DNA of 64,000 nucleotides. It comes from Rhizobiales bacterium CCH3-A5. GTDB taxonomy: Bacteria; Pseudomonadota; Alphaproteobacteria; Rhizobiales; Beijerinckiaceae. Position 1 is the first letter of the stretch, and the number at the start of each line of letters is the position of its first letter. Shown piece by piece: positions 43,684 through 52,791 of this stretch. A model generated the notes under the pieces. It was not told the DNA's origin, searched no databases, and worked only from the letters and a program-made list of their open reading frames with translations. A program made the position numbers and the translations under genes. Location of the stretch: assembly GCA_001556025.1 (NCBI GenBank), contig LSIB01000008.1:1-64000 (forward strand), read 5' to 3'.

Positions 43684-44391
43684 ATGCCTCATCCGCGGAT
43701 CGCCGTCGTCACGGGCGGAGCAAAAGGCATCGGCCATGCCGTTGCCGGGAGGCTTGCGCGGGACGAGCTAACTCCGGTCGTCTGGGATCTTGCGCCTGGG
43801 TCGTCGCCGCATGGCTTCGTCGCCTGCGATGTCGCCGATGAGGCTGCCGTCGACGCCGCGACGGCCGAAACGGAGGCGCGTCACGGCCCCATCGCGGTGC
43901 TGATCAACAATGCTGGTTTCACAGGCCCTTCGACCACGATAGCGCAGACGCCTCTGGCGCAGTGGCAGCGCGTGCAGGCGGTGAACCTGACCGGCACTTT
44001 CCTATGCTCGCGCGCCGTCGCCGCCGTCATGACGCTGCGCGGTTATGGGCGCATCGTCAACATCGCTTCGCTCGCCGGCAAGGAGGGGACGCCGACGCTC
44101 GGCGCCTACAGCGCCGCCAAGGCCGGCGTCATCGCCCTGACCAAGACCCATGGCAAGGAACTGGCGGGCACCGGCGTGCTGGTCAACGCCGTTGCGCCGG
44201 CCGCCATCGAAACCGAGCTTTTGCAACAGATGAGCGATCAGACGGTCGCGACCATGATCTCCAAGAGTCCGCTCGGCCGGCTCGGCACGGTCGATGAACT
44301 CGCCGAACTTGTCGCCTGGCTTTCAAGCGAGCGCTGCAGCTTCTCGACCGGGGCGGTGTTCGATCTCTCGGGCGGCCGCGCGACCTATTGA
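43684..44391 (+). CDS. SDR family oxidoreductase
   Basis: Classical short-chain dehydrogenase of 235 residues, complete. It has the NAD(P)-binding TGGAKGIGHAV, NNAG, and the catalytic serine with YSAAK (GAYSAAKAGVIALTK). The acidic-type VVWDLAP after the second strand favours NAD over NADP. Being six bases after transaldolase and downstream of a sugar-type importer, it may oxidise a sugar alcohol or deoxy-sugar acid. The C-terminus ends in the usual SFSTGAVFDLSGGRATY. Confidence 0.9.
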   Translation: MPHPRIAVVTGGAKGIGHAVAGRLARDELTPVVWDLAPGSSPHGFVACDVADEAAVDAATAETEARHGPIAVLINNAGFTGPSTTIAQTPLAQWQRVQAVNLTGTFLCSRAVAAVMTLRGYGRIVNIASLAGKEGTPTLGAYSAAKAGVIALTKTHGKELAGTGVLVNAVAPAAIETELLQQMSDQTVATMISKSPLGRLGTVDELAELVAWLSSERCSFSTGAVFDLSGGRATY

Positions 44392-44407
44392 GGCGCGGCC
44401 CGGCGGC

Positions 44408-44929
44408 TCAATTGGTCTTCGCACCCGTGAGCGAGACGGTCGCGATCGCCGGTGCCTCATAGCGGAAGAAGCTGCGCCCGCCGGCCGCAGCCTGCTGGAG
44501 TTGCTGCTGCCATGCGTTCGAGCCGGCCTTTTTCGAATTCGGCTTCCCGCCGCCCAGCGCCGCGAAGTCGCTCCGGCGCAGCGCATCGCTGTCTCGGCCC
44601 TGATAGACCAGAACGCCGCGATTGGTGACGACGATGTCGCCGCGCCGCAGCGTCGGGTCGGCCAGATACCAGTTCGGGTCTGTCGTCGGATCGAGCTGCA
44701 CCACCGGCGGAGGCGGCTTGGTCGAGGTTTCCGAGAACTTCGGCGCCTTTCGTCGCGGCTGGACCGTCATCTCCAGCGGGTTGCTGTAGACCTGCTGCTG
44801 CGGCGCGGCCGACCTGCCGAAGAACGCCCTGGCGAAATCGTCGAAGATGTTTGCAGCCTTCGCCTGCGGCGCTGCCGCCAGCAGGGCCGCGCCCGCAAAG
44901 CCCACCGCAATAAACCTGTTCAGCATCAT
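44408..44929 (-). CDS. Hypothetical exported protein
   Basis: A 173-residue protein with a signal peptide (LNRFIAVGFAGAALLAAAPQAKAAN) and no family I recognise by name. The mature part has NIFDDFARAFFGRSAAP, a Pro-rich linker, then DPNWYLADPTLRRGDIVVTNRGVLVYQGRD, which looks like a small compact domain, and an RSFFRYEAP end. Similar exported proteins occur in other Hyphomicrobiales. Two ATGs overlap at the start (44929, 44926). Its leader contains a perfect stem-loop at 44941-44968. Confidence 0.75.
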   Translation of the reverse strand: MMLNRFIAVGFAGAALLAAAPQAKAANIFDDFARAFFGRSAAPQQQVYSNPLEMTVQPRRKAPKFSETSTKPPPPVVQLDPTTDPNWYLADPTLRRGDIVVTNRGVLVYQGRDSDALRRSDFAALGGGKPNSKKAGSNAWQQQLQQAAAGGRSFFRYEAPAIATVSLTGAKTN

Positions 44930-44940
44930 TACCGTCGCTC

Positions 44941-44968
44941 TCCTGATCGCCTCTTCAAACGATCAGGA
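44941..44968 (-). promoter_or_regulatory. Stem-loop in the leader of the exported hypothetical protein
   Basis: TCCTGATCG (44941-44949) and CGATCAGGA (44960-44968) are perfect complements around a 10-base loop. The hairpin ends 12 bases before the start codon and could shield or border the ribosome-binding site. It is too far from the upstream ThDP gene's direction of transcription to be its only terminator, although that role is possible because both genes run the same way. Confidence 0.4.
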
Positions 44969-45075
44969 CGGTCAAAAGTTCAATGCGAATCCGGCAGCGT
45001 CGTTAAAAAGAAAACAGCGGCTGGATCGGCAATCGAATGGTTGTCGCAGGGAGCCCCATCGGCCGGCCTCGACGC

Positions 45076-46746
45076 CTATTCCTGCGCCGCGAAGGCCTCT
45101 GCCCTGATGGTGGAGAGCGTCTTGGCCGGCGTGATCACCTCGGGATCGAGCAGGCAATGCAGGATCGCGGGCTTTCCGCTCGCAACCGCGCGCTCGAACG
45201 CCGGGCCGAAATCGGCCGTCGTCTCGACGCGCTCGCCATGGCCGCCGAAGGCGCGCGCATAGGCTCCGAAATCCGGGTTCTTCAGTTCGGTCGCCGAGAC
45301 GCGGCCGGGATAATGCTTCTCCTGATGCATCCGGATGGTGCCGTACATGCCGTTGTCGATGACGACGACGATGACGCCGAGATCGTATTGCACGGCCGTG
45401 GCGAAATCCTGCCCGTTCATCAGGAAGCAGCCATCGCCGGCGAAGGCCACGACGGTGCGCTCCGGATAGAGCCGCTTCGCCCCGATCGCGGCCGGCACGC
45501 CATAGCCCATCGAGCCCGAGGTCGGCGCAAGCTGAGTCGCGAATTTGGTGAAGCGGTGGAAGCGATGTACCCAGGTTGCGTAGTTGCCCGCACCATTGCA
45601 CAGGATCGCGTCGGCCGGCAGATGACGCCTGAGCCACGTCACGGCCTCGCCGGGGTGGAATGTCCCCTGCACCGGGGCCGGCTGCTCGCTCCAGCCGAGA
45701 TAGGCCTCGTGTGCCTCGGCCGCTGCGCCGGCCCACGGAATCCTCTGCGGCGGGTGAACGGTCTCCAGCGCCGCGCAAAAGGCAGTCGGCGAGGCGTTGA
45801 TCGCCAGCGCCGGCCGGTAGACGCGGCCGAGTTCCTCCGCATCGGGATGGACATGGACCAGCGGCCGACCGGGCTCGGGGATTCCGAAGAGCGTGTAGGA
45901 CTGGCTCGGCATCTCGGACAGCCGCCCGCCGACGAGAATGACGAGGTCGCTGTCCTGGATGCGCTTCAGCAGCTTCGGGTTCGGGCCGATGCCGAGATCC
46001 CCGGCGAAATTCGGATGGTCGGCCGGAAACAGCATCTGCCGTCGAAAGGAGACCGCGACAGGCAGGTCGAAGCGCTCGGCGAAGCGCTGGAAGCGGGCGA
46101 TCGACTGCTGATCCCAGCGCGATCCGCCAAGGATCGCGACCGGAGATTTCGCCGCCCAGAGCCGCTTCTGCAGGTCGATGGTCTGCAGCAGCGAGGGGTG
46201 CGTTTCGGTGACCTGGTAGGGCTGCGCATCCGCCACATCGGCGAGGTCGGTCAGCACGTCCTCGGGCAGCGCGATCACCACCGGGCCGGGCCGGCCGGCG
46301 GTGGCGACATGGAAGGCGCGGCTGATGATCTCGGGGATGCGCGCGGCGTCGTCGATCTCGGTTGCCCATTTCGTCATGGTGCCGAAGACGGCGCGATAGT
46401 CGAGTTCCTGAAACGCCTCGCGCTCGCGCATGCCGCGCTCGACCTGCCCGACGAACAGGATCAGCGGCGTCGAATCCTGATCCGCGATATGGATGCCGGG
46501 CGAGGCGTTGGTGGCGCCCGGCCCGCGCGTGACGAAGCAGATGCCGGGCTTGCCGGTGAGCTTGCCGGCGGCTTCGGCCATCATGCAGGCGCCACCCTCG
46601 GCCCGGCAGATCGTGACCTTGAGCGACGCGTCATGCAGCGCATCGAGCACGGCGAGGTAGCTTTCGCCCGGCACGCAGAAGGCGTCGGTCGCGCCATGGA
46701 TCAGAAGCTGGTCGACGAGGATCTGCCCGCCTGTGCGATTAGCCAT
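45076..46746 (-). CDS. Thiamine-diphosphate-dependent decarboxylase/synthase-like enzyme
   Basis: ThDP enzyme of the acetolactate-synthase-like superfamily, 556 residues. The catalytic glutamate is Glu50 (VTICRAEGGACMMAEA), and the cofactor motif is AFAGDGCFLMNGQDFATAVQYDLGVIVVVIDN (GDG...DN). The SGSMGYGVPAAIGAK segment is also present. The start ATG 46746 overlaps the CoA-transferase stop by eight bases. It is the last gene of an operon for ALDH7, glutaryl-CoA dehydrogenase and a family III CoA-transferase. Context suggests a 2-oxo acid substrate from lysine breakdown, perhaps 2-oxoadipate. It lacks the typical oxalyl-CoA decarboxylase start, so that reading is disfavoured. Confidence 0.88.
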   Translation of the reverse strand: MANRTGGQILVDQLLIHGATDAFCVPGESYLAVLDALHDASLKVTICRAEGGACMMAEAAGKLTGKPGICFVTRGPGATNASPGIHIADQDSTPLILFVGQVERGMREREAFQELDYRAVFGTMTKWATEIDDAARIPEIISRAFHVATAGRPGPVVIALPEDVLTDLADVADAQPYQVTETHPSLLQTIDLQKRLWAAKSPVAILGGSRWDQQSIARFQRFAERFDLPVAVSFRRQMLFPADHPNFAGDLGIGPNPKLLKRIQDSDLVILVGGRLSEMPSQSYTLFGIPEPGRPLVHVHPDAEELGRVYRPALAINASPTAFCAALETVHPPQRIPWAGAAAEAHEAYLGWSEQPAPVQGTFHPGEAVTWLRRHLPADAILCNGAGNYATWVHRFHRFTKFATQLAPTSGSMGYGVPAAIGAKRLYPERTVVAFAGDGCFLMNGQDFATAVQYDLGVIVVVIDNGMYGTIRMHQEKHYPGRVSATELKNPDFGAYARAFGGHGERVETTADFGPAFERAVASGKPAILHCLLDPEVITPAKTLSTIRAEAFAAQE

Positions 46747-47944
46747 GCTGCGGCCCTCCCCAGGCCGGGTCATTCAAAACCTCGTCGGCGTGCTCACCGA
46801 GCCGCGGGCTCGGCCGCTGCGCGACCTGCCGCACCCCATCGATCACGATCGGCGACGCGACGGTCGGGATCGTCCCGCTTTTCGCGTGAGGGCTCGCCAG
46901 ATCGACCCTCACGCCACGCGCGACGATCTGCGGATCGGCAAAGACTTCGTCGACCGCGTTGATCGGCCCGGCCGGCACGCCGACGGCCTCCAGCGCCGCC
47001 AGCAGATCGGCCTTCGTGAAACGCTGTGTCAGGCCATGCAGATGCGCGGTCAGCGCGACGCGGTTGGCGATGCGGGCGCGGTTCTCGGCATAGTCGGCAT
47101 GGCCGGCAAGCGTCGGCTCGCCCAAAACCTCGCAGAGCTTGCGCCACTGCCCGTCATTGCCGGTGGCGATGATGATATGCCCGTCGGCGACCGGAAACAC
47201 GTCATAGGGCACGATGTTGGGATGCGCGTTGCCGAGCCGCGCCGGCGGCTTGCCCGAAACGAGATAGTTCATCGCCTGATTGCCGAGCACCGCGACCTGC
47301 GCGTCGAGCAGCGCCATGTCGAGGCTCGCGCCTTCGCCGGTCGCGTCGCGCCGCCGCAGGGCCGAGAGGATGCCGACCGAGGCGTAAAGCCCGGTGTAGA
47401 TGTCGGCCACCGCATAGCCGGCCTTCATCGGCGCGCCCTCGGGCTCGCCGGTGACCGACATCGGCCCGCCCATGCCCTGCACGAGAAAATCATAGCCGGC
47501 GCGCGGGGCGTAAGGGCCGGTCTGGCCGAAGCCGGTGACCGAACAATAGATCAGCCGAGGGTGGGCGGCGCGCAGCGAGGCCGAGTCGAGCCCGTATTTC
47601 TGCAAGCCCCCGACCTTGAAGTTTTCGACCACGACATCGGCGTGCGCGGCGAGCCTGCGCACCAGCGCCTGGCCTTCTGCCGTGCGGAAATCGGCCGTGA
47701 TCGAGCGCTTGCCGCGATTGGCCGAGTGGAAATAGGCGGCGGACAGATGCTCGCTAGCCACGCTGTCGACGAAGGGCGGCCCCCATTGCCGCGTGTCATC
47801 GCCCTCGGGCGCCTCGACCTTGACGACATCGGCCCCGAGATCAGCCAGCAACTGGCCGATCCACGGCCCGGCGAGGATGCGCGCGAGTTCGAGGACGCGC
47901 AGGCCGGCGAGGGGAGCGGGCGAAGGACTATCCATTTCGGTCAT
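46739..47944 (-). CDS. Family III (CaiB/BaiF) CoA-transferase, probably glutarate CoA-transferase
   Basis: A 401-residue CoA-transferase. LAGLRVLELARILAGPWIGQLLADLGADVVKVE is the family III start, and the catalytic aspartate is in the DMALLDAQVAVLGNQAMNYL segment. YDFLVQGMGGPMSVTG is also typical. It lies downstream of glutaryl-CoA dehydrogenase. In Pseudomonas and animals a family III enzyme beside or paired with that dehydrogenase (GcdG, SUGCT) makes glutaryl-CoA from glutarate, so this is the best guess. It is coupled by ATGA overlap to the TraX-like gene and overlaps the ThDP gene. The formyl-CoA:oxalate enzyme is the main alternative. Confidence 0.9.
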   Translation of the reverse strand: MTEMDSPSPAPLAGLRVLELARILAGPWIGQLLADLGADVVKVEAPEGDDTRQWGPPFVDSVASEHLSAAYFHSANRGKRSITADFRTAEGQALVRRLAAHADVVVENFKVGGLQKYGLDSASLRAAHPRLIYCSVTGFGQTGPYAPRAGYDFLVQGMGGPMSVTGEPEGAPMKAGYAVADIYTGLYASVGILSALRRRDATGEGASLDMALLDAQVAVLGNQAMNYLVSGKPPARLGNAHPNIVPYDVFPVADGHIIIATGNDGQWRKLCEVLGEPTLAGHADYAENRARIANRVALTAHLHGLTQRFTKADLLAALEAVGVPAGPINAVDEVFADPQIVARGVRVDLASPHAKSGTIPTVASPIVIDGVRQVAQRPSPRLGEHADEVLNDPAWGGPQHG

Positions 47945-48777
47945 TCATCCCCATCGTCAGAAGCGTCTATCAACAGCGCTGCCAACGCGGTGAAGACGAC
48001 GATCTGCGCCGCGTAGATCGTCAGCGAGTGCCGGCCGCAGAACCGCAGCAAGGTTGCGACCGGGGCGGGCAGGGGCCATTCGAGCGTCGCGCGCCGGAAG
48101 CCGAACAGGAGCAGCGAGACGCCGGCGACGATTGCCACCAGTGCGACGATTTCCATGCCCTCGAACCCGTAATCCTGCGTCTCGACCAGAATGAACAGCA
48201 GGCCGGCTGCCAGCGCCAGCGCGATTCGCAAGGTCAGCGTTCCGCGATCGGGCGCATCGAGCCAATGCCGATGCGCCAGCCCGACCAACGCGAGCAACCA
48301 GCCCTCCGTGCCGTATTCGACGATCTGGTTGGCATAGGGCGAGAGCAGCGCCAGTACGCCGACGAGCAGCATGATCCGTGAGCTCTGAGGCCAGACATGC
48401 CGCTCGATCGCCGGCAAGGCAAGCCGGATCGCGGCGAAGTTCAGCAGGATGCTGAGCTGCGCGCCCGCGAACGAGCCCTCGCGCCAGAGATCGAGCAGGC
48501 TCAGGGCCACGCCAAGCCCGATCCATGTCCAGGCGGTCGTCCGCGAGCGGGCAAACCCGATCAGGAAGAACCAGACCGGCAGCGAGGCCCGGCCGACGAC
48601 GCGCCACCAGATCTCGTCGGGCGCGAAGTAATGCCCCCAATGATCGACGAAGACGAAGACAAGCGCGGCGGCCTTCAGCAGGTCGGTCGTGGTGACCTGC
48701 TGCCGGAGCCCGCTTGCCGCCATCGGCTGGGCGCGCGCGATCATCTCTGCCGTCGCTCGCCAGATCGCCCCGCTCAC
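47941..48777 (-). CDS. TraX-like multi-pass membrane protein
   Basis: Integral membrane protein of about 278 residues with some eight to ten hydrophobic helices. TTTDLLKAAALVFVFVDHWGHYF followed by WRVVGRASLPVWFFLIGFARSR matches the TraX-like family. TraX of the F plasmid acetylates pilin, and chromosomal relatives are uncharacterised membrane acyltransferase-like proteins. GTG 48777 is the first start, two bases past the gcdH stop; ATGs at 48744 and 48723 are alternatives. The overlap with the CoA-transferase start (ATGA) ties it into a catabolic operon, an odd place for such a protein. Confidence 0.75.
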   Translation of the reverse strand: MSGAIWRATAEMIARAQPMAASGLRQQVTTTDLLKAAALVFVFVDHWGHYFAPDEIWWRVVGRASLPVWFFLIGFARSRTTAWTWIGLGVALSLLDLWREGSFAGAQLSILLNFAAIRLALPAIERHVWPQSSRIMLLVGVLALLSPYANQIVEYGTEGWLLALVGLAHRHWLDAPDRGTLTLRIALALAAGLLFILVETQDYGFEGMEIVALVAIVAGVSLLLFGFRRATLEWPLPAPVATLLRFCGRHSLTIYAAQIVVFTALAALLIDASDDGDE

Positions 48778-48779
48778 CC

Positions 48780-49997
48780 TCAGAAGAACGCCTGCAGGCC
48801 CGTCACCGCCCGGCCCAAAATCAGCGCATGAACGTCATGCGTGCCCTCATAGGTGTTGACCGTCTCCAGGTTCGCCGCGTGGCGCATGACATGGTATTCG
48901 ATCGAGATGCCGTTGCCGCCGTGCATGTCGCGGGCCATGCGCGCGATGTCGAGCGCCTTGCCGCAATTGTTGCGCTTGACGAGCGAGATCATCTCGGGGG
49001 CCATTTGACCGGAGTCCATCAGCCGCCCGACCCGCAGCGAGCCCTGCAGGCCGAGCGTGATCTCGGTCAGCATGTCGGCGTATTTCTTCTGGAAGAGCTG
49101 GGTCTGGGCCAGCGGCTTGTTGAACTGCCTGCGGTCGAGCCCGTATTGGCGGGCGCGGTGGAAGCAGTCCTCGGCCGCGCCCATCACGCCCCAGGAGATG
49201 CCGTAGCGCGCGCGGTTGAGGCAGCCAAACGGGCCCTTCAGGCCGGAGACGTTCGGCAGCAGATTCTCCTTGGGCACGATCACGCCGTCCATGACGATTT
49301 CGCCGGTGATCGAGGCGCGGAGCGAAAGCTTGCCGCCGATCTTCGGCGCGGAGAGGCCCTTCATGCCCTTCGTCAGGATGAAGCCCCGGATAGCGTTGTC
49401 ATGTGCCGCCGACTTCGCCCAGACGACGAAGACGTCGGCGATCGGCGAGTTCGAAATCCACATCTTCGAGCCGGTGAGGCGATAGCCGTCGGAAACCTTC
49501 TCGGCCCGCGTCTTCATGCCGGCGGGGTCGGAGCCGGCGTCGGGCTCGGTCAGGCCGAAGCAGCCGACCCATTCGCCCGAGCCGAGTTTTGGCAGGTACG
49601 TCTTGCGCTGCGTCTCGTCGCCATAGGCGTAGATCGGATACATCACCAGTGAGGACTGCACGCTCATCATCGAGCGGTAGCCGGAATCGACGCGCTCGAC
49701 CTCGCGGGCGACGAGTCCATAGGAGACGTAGTTCGCGCCGGCGCAGCCATACTCTTCCGGCACGGTGACGCCGAGCAGCCCGAGCGCGCCCATCTCGTTG
49801 AAGATCGCGCGGTCGGTCTTCTCCTCCAGATAGGCCTCCGAGACGCGCGGCTGCAGCTTCTCCTGCGCATAGTCGCGCGCCGTGTCGCGAATCAGGCGCT
49901 CGTCCTCGGACAACTGCTCGTCGAGCAAAAAGGCGTCGTCCCAGGCGAATTCGGCCAGCTTGTGGCTGTGGCTGGACTTGCGGGCAGGCTCGGACAT
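48780..49997 (-). CDS. gcdH: Glutaryl-CoA dehydrogenase
   Basis: FAD enzyme that oxidises and decarboxylates glutaryl-CoA to crotonyl-CoA, 405 residues. It has [63 protein letters not shown], and the C-terminal [25 protein letters not shown] with the catalytic glutamate. These features are specific to glutaryl-CoA dehydrogenases within the acyl-CoA dehydrogenase family. ATG 49997 follows GGGAGAG. It lies 19 bases after the ALDH7 gene, consistent with lysine degradation. Confidence 0.96.
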   Translation of the reverse strand: MSEPARKSSHSHKLAEFAWDDAFLLDEQLSEDERLIRDTARDYAQEKLQPRVSEAYLEEKTDRAIFNEMGALGLLGVTVPEEYGCAGANYVSYGLVAREVERVDSGYRSMMSVQSSLVMYPIYAYGDETQRKTYLPKLGSGEWVGCFGLTEPDAGSDPAGMKTRAEKVSDGYRLTGSKMWISNSPIADVFVVWAKSAAHDNAIRGFILTKGMKGLSAPKIGGKLSLRASITGEIVMDGVIVPKENLLPNVSGLKGPFGCLNRARYGISWGVMGAAEDCFHRARQYGLDRRQFNKPLAQTQLFQKKYADMLTEITLGLQGSLRVGRLMDSGQMAPEMISLVKRNNCGKALDIARMARDMHGGNGISIEYHVMRHAANLETVNTYEGTHDVHALILGRAVTGLQAFF

Positions 49998-50016
49998 CGG
50001 TTCTCTCCCTGATCTG

Positions 50017-51537
50017 TCAGGCGTCGACATCGAAGCTGACGCCCTGCGCCAGCGGCAATGTCGCGCCGTAATTGAGCGTATTCGTGGCCCGGCGCATATA
50101 GGCCTTCCAGGCGTCGGAGCCGGCCTCGCGGCCGCCGCCGGTCTCCTTCTCGCCGCCGAAAGCCCCGCCGATCTCGGCGCCGGATGGCCCGATATTGACG
50201 TTCGCAATTCCGCAATCGGAGCCTTCCGCCGAAATGAAGCTCTCCGCCTCGCGCATGTCGAGCGTGAAGATCGAGGAGGACAGGCCCGCTCCGACCGCGT
50301 TCTGGATCGCGATCGCCTCGGCCAGCGTCCGATACTTCATGACGTAGAGGATGGGAGCGAAGGTCTCGCGCTCGACCGGGCCGGTCTGCGCTGGCATCTC
50401 GACCAGCGCCGGCCTGGCATAGAAGCCACCCGCGCCGACATCGACACGCTCGCCGCCATGGACGGTGCCGCCCGCCGCCCTCGCCTCCGACAGCGCCTTC
50501 TGCATGCCCTGCCACGCCGCGTCGTCGATCAGCGGGCCGACCAGCACGCCGGCCTCGCGCGGATCGCCGATCGTCACCGATCCGTAAACCTTGATCAGCT
50601 TCGGGATCAGCGCGTCGTAAACGCTCTCGTGCACGATAAGACGGCGCAAAGTGGTGCAGCGCTGGCCGGCGGTGCCCATCGCCGCGAAGGCGATGCCGCG
50701 CAGGGCGAGGTCGAGATCGGCCGAAGGCGCGACGATCGCGGCATTGTTGCCGCCGAGTTCGAGGATGGCGCGGGCGAAGCGGCTGGCGAGTTTTTGACCC
50801 ACCTCCTTGCCCATCTTGGTTGAGCCCGTCGCCGAGACGACGGGGACGCGGTGATCGGAGACGAGAATATCGCCGATCTCGCGGCCGCCGATCAGGATTT
50901 CCGAAAGCCCCGCCGGAGCCTCCGGACCGAACCGCTTCATCGTCTTCTCGACGATCGCCTGCACCGCCAGCGCGGTCAGCGGGGTCTTCTCGGATGGCTT
51001 CCAGACAACGCTGTCGCCGCAGACGAAGGCGAGCGCCGCATTCCACGACCAGACCGCAACCGGGAAATTGAAGGCCGAGATCACGCCGCAGACGCCCAGC
51101 GGATGCCAGGTCTCCATCATGCGGTGGTTGGGCCGTTCCGTCGCGATCGTCAGCCCATAGAGCTGGCGCGACAGCCCGACCGCGAAATCGCAGATATCGA
51201 TCATCTCCTGGACCTCTCCGAGGCCCTCGGAGGTGACCTTGCCGGCCTCCATCGTGACCAGCAGCCCGAGATCGTCCTTGGCGGCGCGCAGTTCCGCGCC
51301 GAGCAGGCGCACGAACTCACCCCGGCGCGGCGCGGGCACCTTGCGCCAGGCAAGGAACGCCGATTGCGCCCGTCCGATCGCGGCCGTCGCCTCGGTCGGG
51401 CTCGTCTCGCGCAGGGTCGCGACAGTCTCGCCGGTGATCGGCGAGCGCGCAACGAGACCTGTGGCCGCGAAGGCTGCGTCGGCGACGCCGAGACGCTTCA
51501 GCAGCGCGAGCGTATTCTCGGGGAGAGTGGAGGTCAT
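50017..51537 (-). CDS. amaB: ALDH7-family dehydrogenase (alpha-aminoadipate semialdehyde / piperideine-6-carboxylate)
   Basis: Aldehyde dehydrogenase of 506 residues, of the antiquitin (ALDH7) type. It has [64 protein letters not shown] and catalytic Cys in [12 protein letters not shown]. These match piperideine-6-carboxylate/alpha-aminoadipate semialdehyde dehydrogenases (AmaB, Pcd). It should give 2-aminoadipate in lysine or pipecolate breakdown. It is the first gene of a five-gene minus-strand operon and is divergent from a LysR regulator. It could also accept glutarate semialdehyde. Confidence 0.93.
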   Translation of the reverse strand: MTSTLPENTLALLKRLGVADAAFAATGLVARSPITGETVATLRETSPTEATAAIGRAQSAFLAWRKVPAPRRGEFVRLLGAELRAAKDDLGLLVTMEAGKVTSEGLGEVQEMIDICDFAVGLSRQLYGLTIATERPNHRMMETWHPLGVCGVISAFNFPVAVWSWNAALAFVCGDSVVWKPSEKTPLTALAVQAIVEKTMKRFGPEAPAGLSEILIGGREIGDILVSDHRVPVVSATGSTKMGKEVGQKLASRFARAILELGGNNAAIVAPSADLDLALRGIAFAAMGTAGQRCTTLRRLIVHESVYDALIPKLIKVYGSVTIGDPREAGVLVGPLIDDAAWQGMQKALSEARAAGGTVHGGERVDVGAGGFYARPALVEMPAQTGPVERETFAPILYVMKYRTLAEAIAIQNAVGAGLSSSIFTLDMREAESFISAEGSDCGIANVNIGPSGAEIGGAFGGEKETGGGREAGSDAWKAYMRRATNTLNYGATLPLAQGVSFDVDA

Positions 51538-51583
51538 GCGTCAGGCCTTGGTCGTCTGGTTCGTCGCGAAGCCGCAACCCTCC

Positions 51584-51693
51584 CCGTCATCCTGGACAAG
51601 AGACTAAGCCGCGTAGATCCGAGATCCATCGTAACGCGCGATGGCGCTTCATGATGGAACCCGGAACTTCGCTGCGCGAAGCCAGGATGACGG
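51584..51693. repeat. Palindromic intergenic element in the amaB/LysR gap
   Basis: CCGTCATCCTGG (51584-51595) and CCAGGATGACGG (51682-51693) are exact reverse complements. They enclose a second small hairpin (CCATCG / CGATGG, about 51627-51645). The outer arms resemble a dispersed palindrome common in rhizobial intergenic DNA. It lies in the divergent promoter region between amaB and the LysR gene and so may shape their regulation. Confidence 0.65.
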
Positions 51694-51785
51694 CATGGCG
51701 GAGGCCTCAAATCCAACTCGCACAATGCCCTCTTCCGCGCCTCGCCAGCAACCGATATGTTCTCACGACTTGATGAGTATTGATC

Positions 51786-52694
51786 ATGATCGGTGAATGG
51801 GCTTCCGGCCGCCTCAGCGTTCCGTCCTTGTCGGCGCTCGCCGCCTTCGAGGCGGCGGCGCGCCATGGCAGTTTCACCCGCGCCGCCGAGGAGCTTAACC
51901 TGACGCAAGGCGCGGTCAGCCGCCAGGTCGCCCATCTTGAGCAGGTGCTCGGCGTTGCCCTGTTCGAGCGCGTTCGCCAGCGCGTCAGCCTGACGCCGGC
52001 GGGCGGGGCCTATGCAGCGGACATCCGCGACGGTCTTTCGCGCATCGCAGCCGCCACCGTCTCGACCATGGCTTTTCGCGGGGCTGCCGGCGTGCTGCAT
52101 CTTGCCATCCTGCCGACCTTCGGCACGCGCTGGCTGATCCCGCGTCTGCCGCGCTTCACCGAGGCGCATCCCGGCATCACCATCAACTTCGCCACAAAGC
52201 TTGTACCGTTCGATTTCGCGCGCGAGCCGCTCGATGCGGCGATCCATTTCGGCGATCCGGTCTGGCCCGGTGCGAAACTGCACCGGCTGATGGGCGAGGA
52301 AATCGTACCGGTCGCCGCGCCTGCGCTGGTCGCCCGGCTCGGGCTCGCCGCGCCGGCCGACATGCTGCGCGCGCCCTTGCTGCAGCAATCGACGCGGCCG
52401 CGCGCTTGGGCGAACTGGCTGGAGCAGCAGGGCCTGCCGCCGAGCCTCGCTTTGATGGGGCCGCGCTTCGAACAGTTCGCCATGGTCTCGCAGGCTGCGG
52501 TCGCAGGGCTGGGCTTGGCCATCGTGCCGCGCTTCCTTGTCGAGGAGGAACTGCGGGCGGGCTCGCTGGTCATCCCCTTCGATCTGCCGGTGACCGGCTC
52601 GGAAGCCTATTACCTGGTCTATCCGGATGCGCGGGAGCATGTGCCTGCGGTGATCGCTTTCCGCGACTGGCTGCTGCGCGAATGCCAGCCATGA
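51786..52694 (+). CDS. LysR family regulator (GcvA-like), likely of the lysine/glutarate operon
   Basis: LysR-type regulator of about 302 residues in the GcvA-like subgroup. The HTH reads PSLSALAAFEAAARHGSFTRAAEELNLTQGAVSRQVAHLEQVLGVALFERVRQRVSLTPAG. The effector domain has LHLAILPTFGTRWLIPRLPRF. ATG 51786 is preferred to a TTG two codons upstream. It is divergent from amaB, so it probably controls the amaB-gcdH operon in response to a lysine metabolite. That is by analogy with other GcvA-like regulators placed next to gcdH. Confidence 0.92.
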   Translation: MIGEWASGRLSVPSLSALAAFEAAARHGSFTRAAEELNLTQGAVSRQVAHLEQVLGVALFERVRQRVSLTPAGGAYAADIRDGLSRIAAATVSTMAFRGAAGVLHLAILPTFGTRWLIPRLPRFTEAHPGITINFATKLVPFDFAREPLDAAIHFGDPVWPGAKLHRLMGEEIVPVAAPALVARLGLAAPADMLRAPLLQQSTRPRAWANWLEQQGLPPSLALMGPRFEQFAMVSQAAVAGLGLAIVPRFLVEEELRAGSLVIPFDLPVTGSEAYYLVYPDAREHVPAVIAFRDWLLRECQP

Positions 52695-52791
52695 CGCCGG
52701 CCTCTCGACAAGCGCAGCGTCCCGCGTCATTCATGCCGGAAAGTCACCAACCACCGCCGTCCTGCGTGACAGCATTTCTGCGAGCCCTGCC

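Noticed and set aside
45076..47944. Reading the ThDP and CoA-transferase pair as oxalyl-CoA decarboxylase and formyl-CoA transferase.
   Set aside because: The ThDP protein lacks the usual oxalyl-CoA decarboxylase start, and the operon contains gcdH and ALDH7, which favour glutarate metabolism.
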